This document shows positions 1-8,492 of a stretch of 32,507 bases of DNA, piece by piece. Source of the stretch: SAR116 cluster bacterium MED-G06 (lineage in GTDB: Bacteria; Pseudomonadota; Alphaproteobacteria; Puniceispirillales; Puniceispirillaceae); assembly GCA_002457745.1 (NCBI GenBank), contig NTKV01000010.1, positions 1-32,507 on the forward strand. The letters are read 5' to 3'. Each line of letters starts with the position of its first letter. Position 1 is the stretch's first letter. Under the pieces are notes generated by a model. That model searched no databases. It was not told the DNA's origin and saw nothing but the letters and a program-made list of their open reading frames with translations. The position numbers and the translations under genes are program-made.

Positions 1-33
1 CTCCCCAACCCATTCATACCCTGCGAATGCAAG

Positions 34-810
34 CTATTGATACCGTCCACCCGGGCCACTCTCACCCGGGCCACTCTCACCCGGGCCACTCTCACCCGGG
101 CCACTCTCACCCGGGCCATTCTCACCCGGGCCATTCTCACCCGGTCCACCATTGGCGGGATCGTCAAAGCCGTGATCATGCGCCTTATCATGTCCGCCAT
201 CATCCGGCGCGTCATCGCGCAGAACGCGGAGCGTGCGGCCCCATTCCTCGGCAGTGGCAAGGCGCTTGTCGATTTCCTTCAGCGTCATCGACAGGTCCGG
301 CGAATCATCGCTCCGCCACACCCGCGCCGCCACCATGGCGACACCGACTACGCCGCGCACCCGCGCTTCACCAGCAAATCCGGTCAGATCATCTCCCGCC
401 ATCCGAAGCAGCATCCGCACGGCCTGAGCAAGCGAATCAAGCAGCTTCAGCCCCAGAAGAGGATCGCGCCGGGCTGCGGATTCAAGGTTGGCCATCTGCG
501 CCCGGTATGGCGCGTAGACCTCGAACCTGTGCATCAGCGCTTCCATGATCTTGTCGCGGATTGGCACCTCACCGGCATCTTCGATATCGGCCAGGCTTTC
601 CAGCACGGCCTGGCGATCAAGCCTGGCAAGCTGATGCAGGATCAGGGCTGAAAGACTGCCGGATACGGCGCGGGCTGCCGTCGGTGCCACACCTGCTGCG
701 GCGGCAATGTCGTCAATATGAAGAGCGCGGGGAGACGCGTCTGCAAGCTGCAGCCAGGCAGCATCGGCAAGCTTGTCCATCATGGCTGTCGGTGTGTCAG
801 CGGCGGTCAT
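34..810 (-). CDS. TetR/COQ9-like protein with a repetitive Gly-Pro-Glu C-terminal tail
   Basis: 258-aa ORF; N-terminal HTH-like segment (LHIDDIAAAAGVAPTAARAVSGSLSALILHQLA) and a TetR/COQ9-like helical body; C-terminal GPGE(N/S)G repeats. Confidence 0.7.
   Translation of the reverse strand: MTAADTPTAMMDKLADAAWLQLADASPRALHIDDIAAAAGVAPTAARAVSGSLSALILHQLARLDRQAVLESLADIEDAGEVPIRDKIMEALMHRFEVYAPYRAQMANLESAARRDPLLGLKLLDSLAQAVRMLLRMAGDDLTGFAGEARVRGVVGVAMVAARVWRSDDSPDLSMTLKEIDKRLATAEEWGRTLRVLRDDAPDDGGHDKAHDHGFDDPANGGPGENGPGENGPGESGPGESGPGESGPGESGPGGRYQ
46..150. repeat. 15-bp tandem repeat (unit ctcacccgggccact), about 7 copies including degenerate ends
   Basis: Direct reading: consecutive 15-mers at 61-75, 76-90, 91-105, 106-120, 121-135 and 136-150, plus a partial copy at 46-60. 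Confidence 0.95.
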
Positions 811-912
811 AACGCGCCCTCCCTTCGCAATCCTTGTTATGTCCTGCAGATGGGGTGGCGGGGGGCGCCGGTCAAGCCGGACCCATGGCCGGCCCTCTTC
901 AGGACAACGCCC

Positions 913-1728
913 TCAGCCACCAAGTTCGACCGAGCGGTCGCGCGCGGCCTTGATGGCGCGCTGAAGAAGCGCACCCATGCCGTCATCGGCCATCAGCACG
1001 GCAAGCGCCGCGGCGGTGGTGCCACCCTTGCTGGTGACATTCACCCGCAACTGCGACGGCGGCTCGTCAGACTCGGCGATCAGGGCACCGGCGCCGGCCA
1101 CGGTCGCCTCGGCAAGCTGCTTCGCCAGCGCCGCGGGAAGTCCGGCCTCGATGCCGGCTGCCGTCATCGTCTCGGCAAGAAGGAAAACATAGGCCGGACC
1201 GGAGCCTGACACAGCGGTTACCGCATCCATCAGCCCTTCGTCATCCAGCATCACCACATCGCCAATGGCCGCCAGAAGTTGCCCGGCAAGCGCCGTGACC
1301 TGCCGAGGTGCACCGCCACCATAGAGGGCCGTAACCCCCTTGCCGATGGCTGCCGGCGTATTCGGCATCGAGCGCAACACCAGCGCCGCCTCACCAAGCC
1401 TGGCGCGGAACCAGCCTGTCGACAGGCCAGCGGCAATCGACAGATAGGCGCTGTCGGCACCCGCAAGCGCACCAAGATCGGCAACCGCCTCCTCCATCAT
1501 CTGCGGCTTCACCGCCAGCACGATCATCGTTGCGGCGCGGCCCTCGCCGGCTGCCTCTGCCACCGTTCTGTAAAGGCGGACATTGGTATGGCCGGCTGTC
1601 CATTCCAGATGGTCATGCACCGGCTCGACAATGGCGAATTCCGCGTCCAGGTTGCGATCGGCAAGCCAGCCATGAAGCATGGCGCTGCCCATCTTGCCGC
1701 AGCCAATCAGAGTGATCAGTGATTTCAT
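913..1728 (-). CDS. proC: Pyrroline-5-carboxylate reductase
   Basis: MKSLITLIGCGKMGSAMLHGWL Rossmann start; AVSGSGPAYVFLLAETM and VTSKGGTTAAAL motifs typical of ProC. Start placed at the internal ATG of the 1749 ORF. Confidence 0.95.
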   Translation of the reverse strand: MKSLITLIGCGKMGSAMLHGWLADRNLDAEFAIVEPVHDHLEWTAGHTNVRLYRTVAEAAGEGRAATMIVLAVKPQMMEEAVADLGALAGADSAYLSIAAGLSTGWFRARLGEAALVLRSMPNTPAAIGKGVTALYGGGAPRQVTALAGQLLAAIGDVVMLDDEGLMDAVTAVSGSGPAYVFLLAETMTAAGIEAGLPAALAKQLAEATVAGAGALIAESDEPPSQLRVNVTSKGGTTAAALAVLMADDGMGALLQRAIKAARDRSVELGG

Positions 1729-1756
1729 TTGTCCCGCAGGCGTGCGCAAGGTGGCG

Positions 1757-2260
1757 CTACGCCTCCCCTTCTGTGATCATCATCACCGCAGCGGCAGCAT
1801 CACCAGCATTCAACGCCCCGCTGACCACCTGATAGATCGCCGGATATACCTGCTCGCATTCGCCAAGCATGATGTCGACAACATCCTCGACCTGCTCCGG
1901 TGTTGCGCCGCCAGCCCCGCGAAGCGCCAGCGTGTGACGAAGCTCCAGCTCGCAGCTGGACATGTCCAGCGCCAGATGCCCGATATAGAGCTGCTGGTTG
2001 AGAAGCGCCGCAAGCATCGCCAGCTCACCAAGCTGGGCGCGGTCAGCCCGCACATCGATGCGGCAGACCACCAGCATGGTTTCCTCACCATCCTGCCAAG
2101 AAACGGCAAGCTGATAATCACTCCAGCGGCCGGGGATTTCTGCCAGAACAGCGTCCTGGTCCTGCTTCTGGACAAGCCAGTCCTGTCGCACCACGAAGCG
2201 CGTTACCAGATCGATAGGATGCGCGAGGGTCAGGTCGATGGAGGCTTGTGTCGGCGCCAT
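1757..2260 (-). CDS. YbjN domain-containing protein
   Basis: ORF 1757..2377; YbjN-like pattern (VVCRIDVRADRAQLGELAMLAALLNQQLYIGHLALD). Start at 2260 (MAPTQ) is a guess; 2377 is the ORF-track start. Confidence 0.7.
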   Translation of the reverse strand: MAPTQASIDLTLAHPIDLVTRFVVRQDWLVQKQDQDAVLAEIPGRWSDYQLAVSWQDGEETMLVVCRIDVRADRAQLGELAMLAALLNQQLYIGHLALDMSSCELELRHTLALRGAGGATPEQVEDVVDIMLGECEQVYPAIYQVVSGALNAGDAAAAVMMITEGEA

Positions 2261-2505
2261 GAATGAGATGTTCCCGGTGCTGGTGGCGTAGCGGCTCGCT
2301 ACCCCCTCAAAATGCCGTATCCCTTCTGGCCTTTCAACACAATATTTAGTGGTTATGGCAGACCCCACCCACATCAACTTGTGGATAACTTTGTGAAATC
2401 ACGCATAAACAAGGGCTTCACCGGCACTCTTCGCCGGCAAAGATAATTGGCTTTGATGACACCGTTGGGCACAGCCGGCGGGCGGCTGTTAACAAGAGGC
2501 GGGAA

Positions 2506-2868
2506 TCAGGTTTTTGGCGTGGATTTCGGGCCGGGCTTGGCGGCAGTCTTCCTGGCGCCCTTTTTGGCAGGAGCCTTTTTTGCCGCTGCCTTTTTTGCCA
2601 CTGCCTTTTTTGCTGCTGTCTTGTTTGGCGGCGATGACGCTGTAACGGCAAGCTGTGATTCCAGCGCTGCCAGACGTGCGGCCAGCGCCTCGTGGCGGGT
2701 GCGGAGCGCGTCGAATTCCTCGCGGGTCACAAGGCCGCGGGCGTTCAGGCTGCGCTCGGTGCGCTGCTTGACGATATTGTCGATCTCCTCACGAAGACCG
2801 CCGAGGGCGCTTGCCGCGCCGTTGGCCATCTGCGCCATGTCAGAGATAAAACTTGAACGGCCTCGCAT
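2506..2868 (-). CDS. UbiK/BMFP-family accessory factor with Lys/Ala-rich tail
   Basis: LREEIDNIVKQRTERSLNARGLVTREEFDALRTRHEALAARLAALE matches the BMFP/UbiK coiled-coil; tail KKAVAKKAAAKKAPAKKGARKTAAKPGPKSTPKT. Confidence 0.8.
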   Translation of the reverse strand: MRGRSSFISDMAQMANGAASALGGLREEIDNIVKQRTERSLNARGLVTREEFDALRTRHEALAARLAALESQLAVTASSPPNKTAAKKAVAKKAAAKKAPAKKGARKTAAKPGPKSTPKT

Positions 2869-2932
2869 GGGTTGGTCTCCGTAATTGTACTGTCGTCACC
2901 CTGTCTCCCTTATCTATGGTATCTTGCCAGAG

Positions 2933-2986
2933 TTTCCAATACCTAGCTCGTTTCCAATACCTAGCTCGTTTCCAATACCAAGCTGT
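2933..2986. repeat. 18-bp tandem repeat (tttccaatacctagctcg) x3, third copy degenerate
   Basis: Direct reading: 2933-2950 and 2951-2968 identical; 2969-2986 tttccaataccaagctgt. Confidence 0.95.
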
Positions 2987-3050
2987 TCAGGAATGCGATA
3001 GGCTGCCAAGTGGCATCGCCTTGGCAATCGACCACCAACACGGACGCAGC

Positions 3051-3836
3051 ATGACCGGCCCCATCATCCTTCCCGAGTTCGATCCCTTCCTGATCAATTT
3101 CGGTGGTTTTGGCATTCGCTGGTACGCGCTTGCCTATATCGGTGGCCTGCTGGCGGGATACTGGATCCTGCGGCGCGAGGCCGCCCGCCCGGGCGCGCTG
3201 CTGACAGCTGCCGCCATCGACAGCCTTCTGAACCATGTTCTTCTCGGTGTCATTCTTGGTGGCCGGCTTGGCTATGTCCTGTTCTACAACCCGTCCTTTT
3301 TCCTCGCCAACCCGATCGAGATCATCAAGGTATGGCAGGGCGGCATGGCCTTTCATGGCGGGCTTCTGGGGGTCACCGTCGCGATGTGGCTGTTTGCGAG
3401 GAAGCAGTCTATCCACGTTCTTCATGTCAGCGACCGCGTGGCGATGGTCACCCCGATCGGGCTGGGTCTCGGGCGGGTTTCGAATTTCATCAATGGTGAA
3501 CTTCAGGGCCGTGTGACCGACGTTCCCTGGGCAATGATCTTTGCAAATGGCGACGGTCTGCCGCGTCACCCGAGCCAGCTCTATGAAGCCGGGCTTGAGG
3601 GTCTGGGGCTTGGCCTGGTGATGCTGGTCGGGGCCCGTCGCGGCTGGCTGCGCCATCGCGGCCGGCTGACTGCGGTTCTTCTTCTGGGATATGGAGCGGC
3701 GCGATTTGCCGTCGAATATGTCCGCGAACCCGATGTGCAGCTTGGCCTTTTGCTGGGTCTCGGCACGATGGGCCAGCTGTTGTGTCTGCCGATGATCGCA
3801 GCCGGCCTCTATCTGATCTGGCGGCGGCCGGCATGA
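3051..3836 (+). CDS. lgt: Prolipoprotein diacylglyceryl transferase
   Basis: GGMAFHGGLLG, GRVSNFINGELQGRVTDVPWAMIF and RHPSQLYEA motifs. Start placed at MTGPIILPEFDP inside ORF 2853. Confidence 0.95.
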   Translation: MTGPIILPEFDPFLINFGGFGIRWYALAYIGGLLAGYWILRREAARPGALLTAAAIDSLLNHVLLGVILGGRLGYVLFYNPSFFLANPIEIIKVWQGGMAFHGGLLGVTVAMWLFARKQSIHVLHVSDRVAMVTPIGLGLGRVSNFINGELQGRVTDVPWAMIFANGDGLPRHPSQLYEAGLEGLGLGLVMLVGARRGWLRHRGRLTAVLLLGYGAARFAVEYVREPDVQLGLLLGLGTMGQLLCLPMIAAGLYLIWRRPA

Positions 3837-4936
3837 ATGCCCCCTCCGCGCAAAGCCTTGAAGAGGCGCTGGTCAGCCGCATCAGAAGCGATGGCCCTAT
3901 CGGGGTCGATGATTATATGGCGGCCTGCCTCGGCACCACGGGATCAGGGTATTATCAGTCACGCGATCCGTTTGGCAGCGCTGGCGATTTCATCACGGCA
4001 CCGGAGGTATCCGGCCTGTTTGGCGAGATGTGCGGTCTGTATCTGGCGCATATGTTCGAGCTGTCATCAATGCCTTCCGATGCCACGGTGATCGAGCTTG
4101 GCCCCGGCCGCGGCACGCTGTTGCGCGACATGCGCCATGTCTGGGACCAGCTGATGCCGCCGCTTGCCAGCGCCCCGGTGCGCATGCTGGAAACCAGCCC
4201 GACCTTGCGCGATGAACAGGCAGACTGTCTTGCCGGGGTGGCAGACATTGCCTGGCATGATGACATATCCCCGCTTCTGGAAGATGCCGCCGGCCCTGTC
4301 TTCGGGATCGCCAATGAATTCTTCGACGCGCTGCCTGTGGCACAGCTTGTCTGGCAGTCCGGCAGCTGGCACCGGCGGCTTGTCGGGATCGAGGATGGCC
4401 GGCTTGGCTTCACCACAGCAGAGCCTTGCAAAGCGCATGATCCAGCCCTTCCTCCAGACCCGCATGACGGCATGGTGGCAGAACTTTGCCCGCTGGCTGA
4501 GACGGTGATGCAGCATCTTGCCAGCGCGGTGGCGCGGCACGGCGGGGCCGTGCTGGTCATCGATTATGGCCGCGACGGCAACCCGGGGGACAGTCTGCAG
4601 GCGGTGGCGGCGCATCAGCCGGTCGATATCTTCACCACCCCCGGAAATGCGGACCTGTCGCACTGGGTCGATTTCGCAGCGCTGTCCCGCGCCGCATCCG
4701 ATGCCGGCGCGCGTCTTGTCGGGCCTGTGCCACAGGGTCGGTTCCTGATGCGAATCGGTCTTGCCGCCCGCGCCGAACAGGCCGCTGCGCATGCCGGGCC
4801 GGAAGAGCGCCGCGCCCTTCTTGCAGCGATCGACAGGCTGACCAGCCCGGCGCAGATGGGCGAGGTGTTCAAGGTGGCGCTGCTGGTGCCAGACGGAACC
4901 GGTCTGCCCCCGGGGTTCGAGACGGAGCCAGCATGA
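3833..4936 (+). CDS. Class I SAM-dependent methyltransferase, MidA/NDUFAF7 family
   Basis: GYYQSRDPFGSAGDFITAPEVSGLFGEM and VIELGPGRGTLLRDM are family hallmarks. ATGA overlap with lgt. Confidence 0.92.
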   Translation: MNAPSAQSLEEALVSRIRSDGPIGVDDYMAACLGTTGSGYYQSRDPFGSAGDFITAPEVSGLFGEMCGLYLAHMFELSSMPSDATVIELGPGRGTLLRDMRHVWDQLMPPLASAPVRMLETSPTLRDEQADCLAGVADIAWHDDISPLLEDAAGPVFGIANEFFDALPVAQLVWQSGSWHRRLVGIEDGRLGFTTAEPCKAHDPALPPDPHDGMVAELCPLAETVMQHLASAVARHGGAVLVIDYGRDGNPGDSLQAVAAHQPVDIFTTPGNADLSHWVDFAALSRAASDAGARLVGPVPQGRFLMRIGLAARAEQAAAHAGPEERRALLAAIDRLTSPAQMGEVFKVALLVPDGTGLPPGFETEPA

Positions 4937-5778
4937 CCGGATTCACCCACGCCGCCACCGCGGTGCCATATCTTCACCACGCCGCGACCAAAGCCCGCGC
5001 GCGGCACGGCTTTTTCGGCACCGCCGGCGGGGTCAGCAGCGGCGTCTATGCCAGCCTGAATTGCGGCTTCGGGTCGGATGACGACACCGCGTTGGTGGCT
5101 CAAAACCGGGATCTTGTTCGGGCCGAACTGGATCTGGCGCCGGGCCGGATGGCGGCGGTCTTTCAGGTTCATGGCCGCAAGGCCGTGATCGCCGATGAGA
5201 TGTTCGACCGGGCCGGCGCACTGCCGGAACGCGATCAACTGCCGCGTGCCGACGGGCTGGTGACCACCACGCCGGGACTGGGCCTGACCATCCTGACGGC
5301 AGACTGCCTGCCGCTGCTGCTTGTCGATGACCGGGGGGCGGTGGCCGGGGCCTGTCACGCTGGCTGGCGCGGCGCTGCCGCCGGCATTGTCGAGGCGACG
5401 GTGGAACTGATGCGGGATCAGGGAGCCGGCCGGATCACCGCCATGGTTGGTCCGACAATCCAGCAGCCAAGCTATCAGGTTGGTGTGGAGATGCGTACCG
5501 AACTGCTGGACAGCGTAAGCCCCTCGATCCGGGATCTGGCAGACCGGTGTTTCCGCGCTGACGGCGACCAGCATTACCGGTTCGACCTTCCCGGACTGGT
5601 CTGTCATCAGCTTGCCGCCGCAAATGTGGAAGACATCCTGAATTGCGGCGTCGACACCTATCCGGCAGATCTGGCCACCGGGTCCGATTCTGTCACATAT
5701 TTCTCGCACAGACGTGCCACCCATGCCGGCGACGCCGACAGCGGGAGACAAATTGCGGTGATCGCCCTTACCGGCTGA
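4933..5778 (+). CDS. pgeF: Laccase-domain/YfiH family (PgeF-like) protein
   Basis: ILTADCLPLLLVDDRGAVAGACHAGWRGAAAGIVEATV plus MVGPTIQQPSYQVGVEM. ATGA overlap with the upstream gene. Confidence 0.9.
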   Translation: MTGFTHAATAVPYLHHAATKARARHGFFGTAGGVSSGVYASLNCGFGSDDDTALVAQNRDLVRAELDLAPGRMAAVFQVHGRKAVIADEMFDRAGALPERDQLPRADGLVTTTPGLGLTILTADCLPLLLVDDRGAVAGACHAGWRGAAAGIVEATVELMRDQGAGRITAMVGPTIQQPSYQVGVEMRTELLDSVSPSIRDLADRCFRADGDQHYRFDLPGLVCHQLAAANVEDILNCGVDTYPADLATGSDSVTYFSHRRATHAGDADSGRQIAVIALTG

Positions 5779-6030
5779 ACACCCTGAATCATGTTAAAAC
5801 AGGAACAGAAGAATATGCCGCATCTCTATATTTTCTTGGGGCTTCTCTTTCTGGGGCTGATGGCCAGCTGCTTCATGGGATGACCGGGGTCTGATGAAAA
5901 AAGTTACAAAACGGTTACGAGACGGCGGTTAACATCTTGCCCCCCCGATGGCTGGTTGCTATCAACATGGCTCGCGGATTTGGGCGTTATGCCTGCGACC
6001 ACTGGGCCAATCATTGAGTCTCTTCACCAG

Positions 6031-6960
6031 ATGAAAATTCTCTCCTGTAACAGCAATCGTCCCCTTGCCGAGGCGATCGCGGCCTATCTCGATGTTCCTC
6101 TGACAAAAGCCGATGTAAGACGCTTCGCCGACATGGAAGTGTTTGTCGAGATTGGCGAGAATGTACGCGGCGAAGATGTCTTTGTCGTCCAGTCGACCTG
6201 CTTCCCGGCCAACGACAATGTCATGGAGCTGCTGGTCGCGCTCGACGCGTTGCGCCGCGGCTCGGCACGGCGGATCACCGCCGTCCTTCCCTATTACGGG
6301 TACGCCCGCCAGGACCGCAAGTCCGGGCCGCGCACCCCGATCTCGGCCAAGCTGCTTGCCAACCTGATCACCTCGGCTGGTGCCGACCGGGTTCTGACGA
6401 TTGATCTTCATGCCGGACAGATCCAGGGGTTCTTCGACATCCCGACCGACAATTTGTTTGCCGCACCTGTCTTCATCGAGGACATCCGCAGCCGCTATGA
6501 AGGCGCTGAACTGATGATCGTCTCGCCTGACGTCGGCGGTGTGGTGCGCGCCCGTTCGCTGGCCCGCCGCCTTGATGCCGATCTTGCCATCATCGACAAG
6601 CGCCGCCCGAAGGCCGGTGTATCGGAGGTGATGAACATCATCGGCGATGTCGAGAAGCGCCACTGCATCATGGTCGATGACATTGTCGATTCGGGCGGCA
6701 CGTTGTGCAACGCCGCCGCTGCGCTGATCGACGCCGGTGCCACCAGCGTCGATGCCTATGTCACGCATGGTGTGCTGTCCGGCGGCGCCGTCAGCCGCGT
6801 CGCATCCTCGCCGCTGAATTCGCTTGTGACAACCGACTCGATCCCGGCGACCGAGGCGGTGCGCGTGGCCCGCAATGTGCGGCATCTGTCGGTCGCGCCG
6901 CTGCTTGGCGAGGCGATCCGGAGAATCAATGAGGAGCGGTCGGTCTCAACGCTGTTCTAG
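6031..6960 (+). CDS. prs: Ribose-phosphate pyrophosphokinase
   Basis: [68 protein letters not shown]-binding motif. Confidence 0.96.
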   Translation: MKILSCNSNRPLAEAIAAYLDVPLTKADVRRFADMEVFVEIGENVRGEDVFVVQSTCFPANDNVMELLVALDALRRGSARRITAVLPYYGYARQDRKSGPRTPISAKLLANLITSAGADRVLTIDLHAGQIQGFFDIPTDNLFAAPVFIEDIRSRYEGAELMIVSPDVGGVVRARSLARRLDADLAIIDKRRPKAGVSEVMNIIGDVEKRHCIMVDDIVDSGGTLCNAAAALIDAGATSVDAYVTHGVLSGGAVSRVASSPLNSLVTTDSIPATEAVRVARNVRHLSVAPLLGEAIRRINEERSVSTLF

Positions 6961-6995
6961 CGACCGGCCAGCGCCGCCCTCACCCCCGTTTTCCC

Positions 6996-7024
6996 TTGAG
7001 TTTTCGGTGTAGTGCGCCTATACC
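6996..7024 (+). promoter_or_regulatory. Putative sigma70-type promoter for rplY (TTGAGT-N17-TATACC)
   Basis: Direct reading: TTGAGT 6996-7001, 17-nt spacer, TATACC 7019-7024; about 55 nt upstream of the rplY ATG. Confidence 0.5.
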
Positions 7025-7079
7025 ACGCGCTGCTGTGCACCCCTGGAGGCACAGCCATTTGCAAGCAAGGAGCTAAGCA

Positions 7080-7715
7080 ATGTCTGACCATACAACCATC
7101 AGCGCTTCCGAGCGCGAACGGGTCGGTAAGGGGTCCGCCCGTGCGGCACGCCGCGCAGGCCTCGTCCCTGCCGTCATTTACGGCAACAAGAAAGATCCGG
7201 TGGGCATCACAATGGAAGCCCGCGAAATCACCAAGATCGTCCACCAGCCCGGTATCTTTGGCCGGCTTCTGGACATCGATGTGGCTGGCACCAAGTCAAC
7301 TGTCCTGACACGCGACATCCAGTTCCATCCGGTGAATGATGCCATCATGCATATGGACTTCCTGCGTGTTTCGCAGTCGGCGACCGTCGCTGTCGCGGTG
7401 GCTGTCGAATTCATCAATGAGGACAAGTGCCCGGGCATCAAGGTCGGCGGCGTTCTGAACGTCGTTCGCTACGAGGTCGAACTGAGCTGTCCGGCCACCG
7501 CGATTCCCGAGAAGATCACCATCGACCTTGAAGGTGTGAAGATCGGTGACTCGATTCATATCAGCGCCATCCCGCTTCCCGAGGGCGTCACCCCGACCAT
7601 CACCGACCGCGACTTCACCGTGGCCACTCTGGCATCGCCGGGCGGTGGCGTGAAGAACGAGGACGATGAGGCTGAGGAGGGCTCCGAAGAGGCCACCGAG
7701 GGCGAGGGGGAATAA
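7080..7715 (+). CDS. rplY: 50S ribosomal protein L25/general stress protein Ctc
   Basis: RVGKGSARAARRAGLVPAVIYGNKKDPVGITMEAREI and the CTC-type C-terminal domain; acidic tail; aaggag RBS. Confidence 0.95.
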   Translation: MSDHTTISASERERVGKGSARAARRAGLVPAVIYGNKKDPVGITMEAREITKIVHQPGIFGRLLDIDVAGTKSTVLTRDIQFHPVNDAIMHMDFLRVSQSATVAVAVAVEFINEDKCPGIKVGGVLNVVRYEVELSCPATAIPEKITIDLEGVKIGDSIHISAIPLPEGVTPTITDRDFTVATLASPGGGVKNEDDEAEEGSEEATEGEGE

Positions 7716-7738
7716 TCCTCTCTGTGACGAAATTGTGC

Positions 7739-7762
7739 CGGCCGGACGATATTGTCCGGCCG
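7739..7762 (+). terminator. Hairpin cggccggac-gatatt-gtccggccg between rplY and pth (possible terminator or attenuator)
   Basis: Perfect 9-bp stem with 6-nt loop; no clear U-tract. Confidence 0.45.
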
Positions 7763-7787
7763 CACCGTCCGAACAACCGAGCGTGAC

Positions 7788-8492
7788 ATGCTGCTGTTCG
7801 CAGGTCTTGGCAATCCTGGGCAAGAATACGCCGCCAACCGGCATAATGCCGGGTTTATGGCGCTGGATATGCTTGCCGATCAGCACGGATTTTCAGGCTG
7901 GAAAGACAAGAATGGCGCGCAGCTCGCCGAAGGCCGGCTCGGCGGGGAAAAAATCCTCGCGGTCAAGCCGCAGACCTTCATGAACCGTTCCGGGTTGCCT
8001 GTTGCCGAAGCGGCACGATTCTACAAGATTCCGAATGACAACATCTTCGTCTTCTATGACGAGATCGATCTTGCCGCCGGCAAGTTGCGGGTGAAGTGTG
8101 GCGGCGGCCATGGCGGCCATAACGGCATTCGTGATCTCGACCGGCATCTGGGAACGGATTACTGGCGGGTGCGGATCGGGGTTGGCAGGCCCGAGCAGGT
8201 GATTCCCGGATCGCGCATCGATATCCGGAAATGGGTGCTGATGGATTTCACATCGGCAGAGCGTGACAGCTGGGTGCCGGCGCTGATGAAGGCGATGTCG
8301 GCGGAAGCACCGCTTCTCGTGGCGCATGACGAAGGCAGTTTCATGAGCCGCGTCGCCCATCTGGCCCCGGCCCCGAAACCACCAACAGACGACAAGAAAG
8401 CCCCCAAACCTTCGTCCGGGGGCAGTGATACCGGCGGACGTGATCCCGGCGGACGTGATCCCGGGGCAGCCCCGGACAGCAAGGAGACATAA
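7788..8492 (+). CDS. pth: Peptidyl-tRNA hydrolase with a disordered C-terminal extension
   Basis: MLLFAGLGNPGQEYAANRHNAGFMALD; KPQTFMNRSGLPV; GGGHGGHNGIRDLDRHLGTDYWRVRIGVGRP. Start at the internal ATG. Confidence 0.95.
   Translation: MLLFAGLGNPGQEYAANRHNAGFMALDMLADQHGFSGWKDKNGAQLAEGRLGGEKILAVKPQTFMNRSGLPVAEAARFYKIPNDNIFVFYDEIDLAAGKLRVKCGGGHGGHNGIRDLDRHLGTDYWRVRIGVGRPEQVIPGSRIDIRKWVLMDFTSAERDSWVPALMKAMSAEAPLLVAHDEGSFMSRVAHLAPAPKPPTDDKKAPKPSSGGSDTGGRDPGGRDPGAAPDSKET
8431..8460. repeat. 15-bp tandem duplication (ccggcggacgtgatc) in the pth 3' end
   Basis: Direct reading: 8431-8445 and 8446-8460 identical; encodes GGRDPGGRDPG. Confidence 0.95.

Noticed and set aside
46-150. Possible CRISPR array
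   Set aside because: Units are 15 bp, contiguous with no spacers, and in frame within a coding gene.
27-548. HPGHS-repeat His-rich plus-strand ORF (possible metal-binding protein)
   Set aside because: It is the antisense reading of the 15-bp repeat in the TetR/COQ9-like gene; the minus frame has the coherent protein.
4615-5751. 378-aa minus-strand ORF opposite pgeF and the MidA-like gene
   Set aside because: Spans two confident plus-strand genes; low-complexity antisense translation.
5962-6885. 307-aa minus-strand ORF opposite prs
   Set aside because: Antisense of a highly conserved prs gene.
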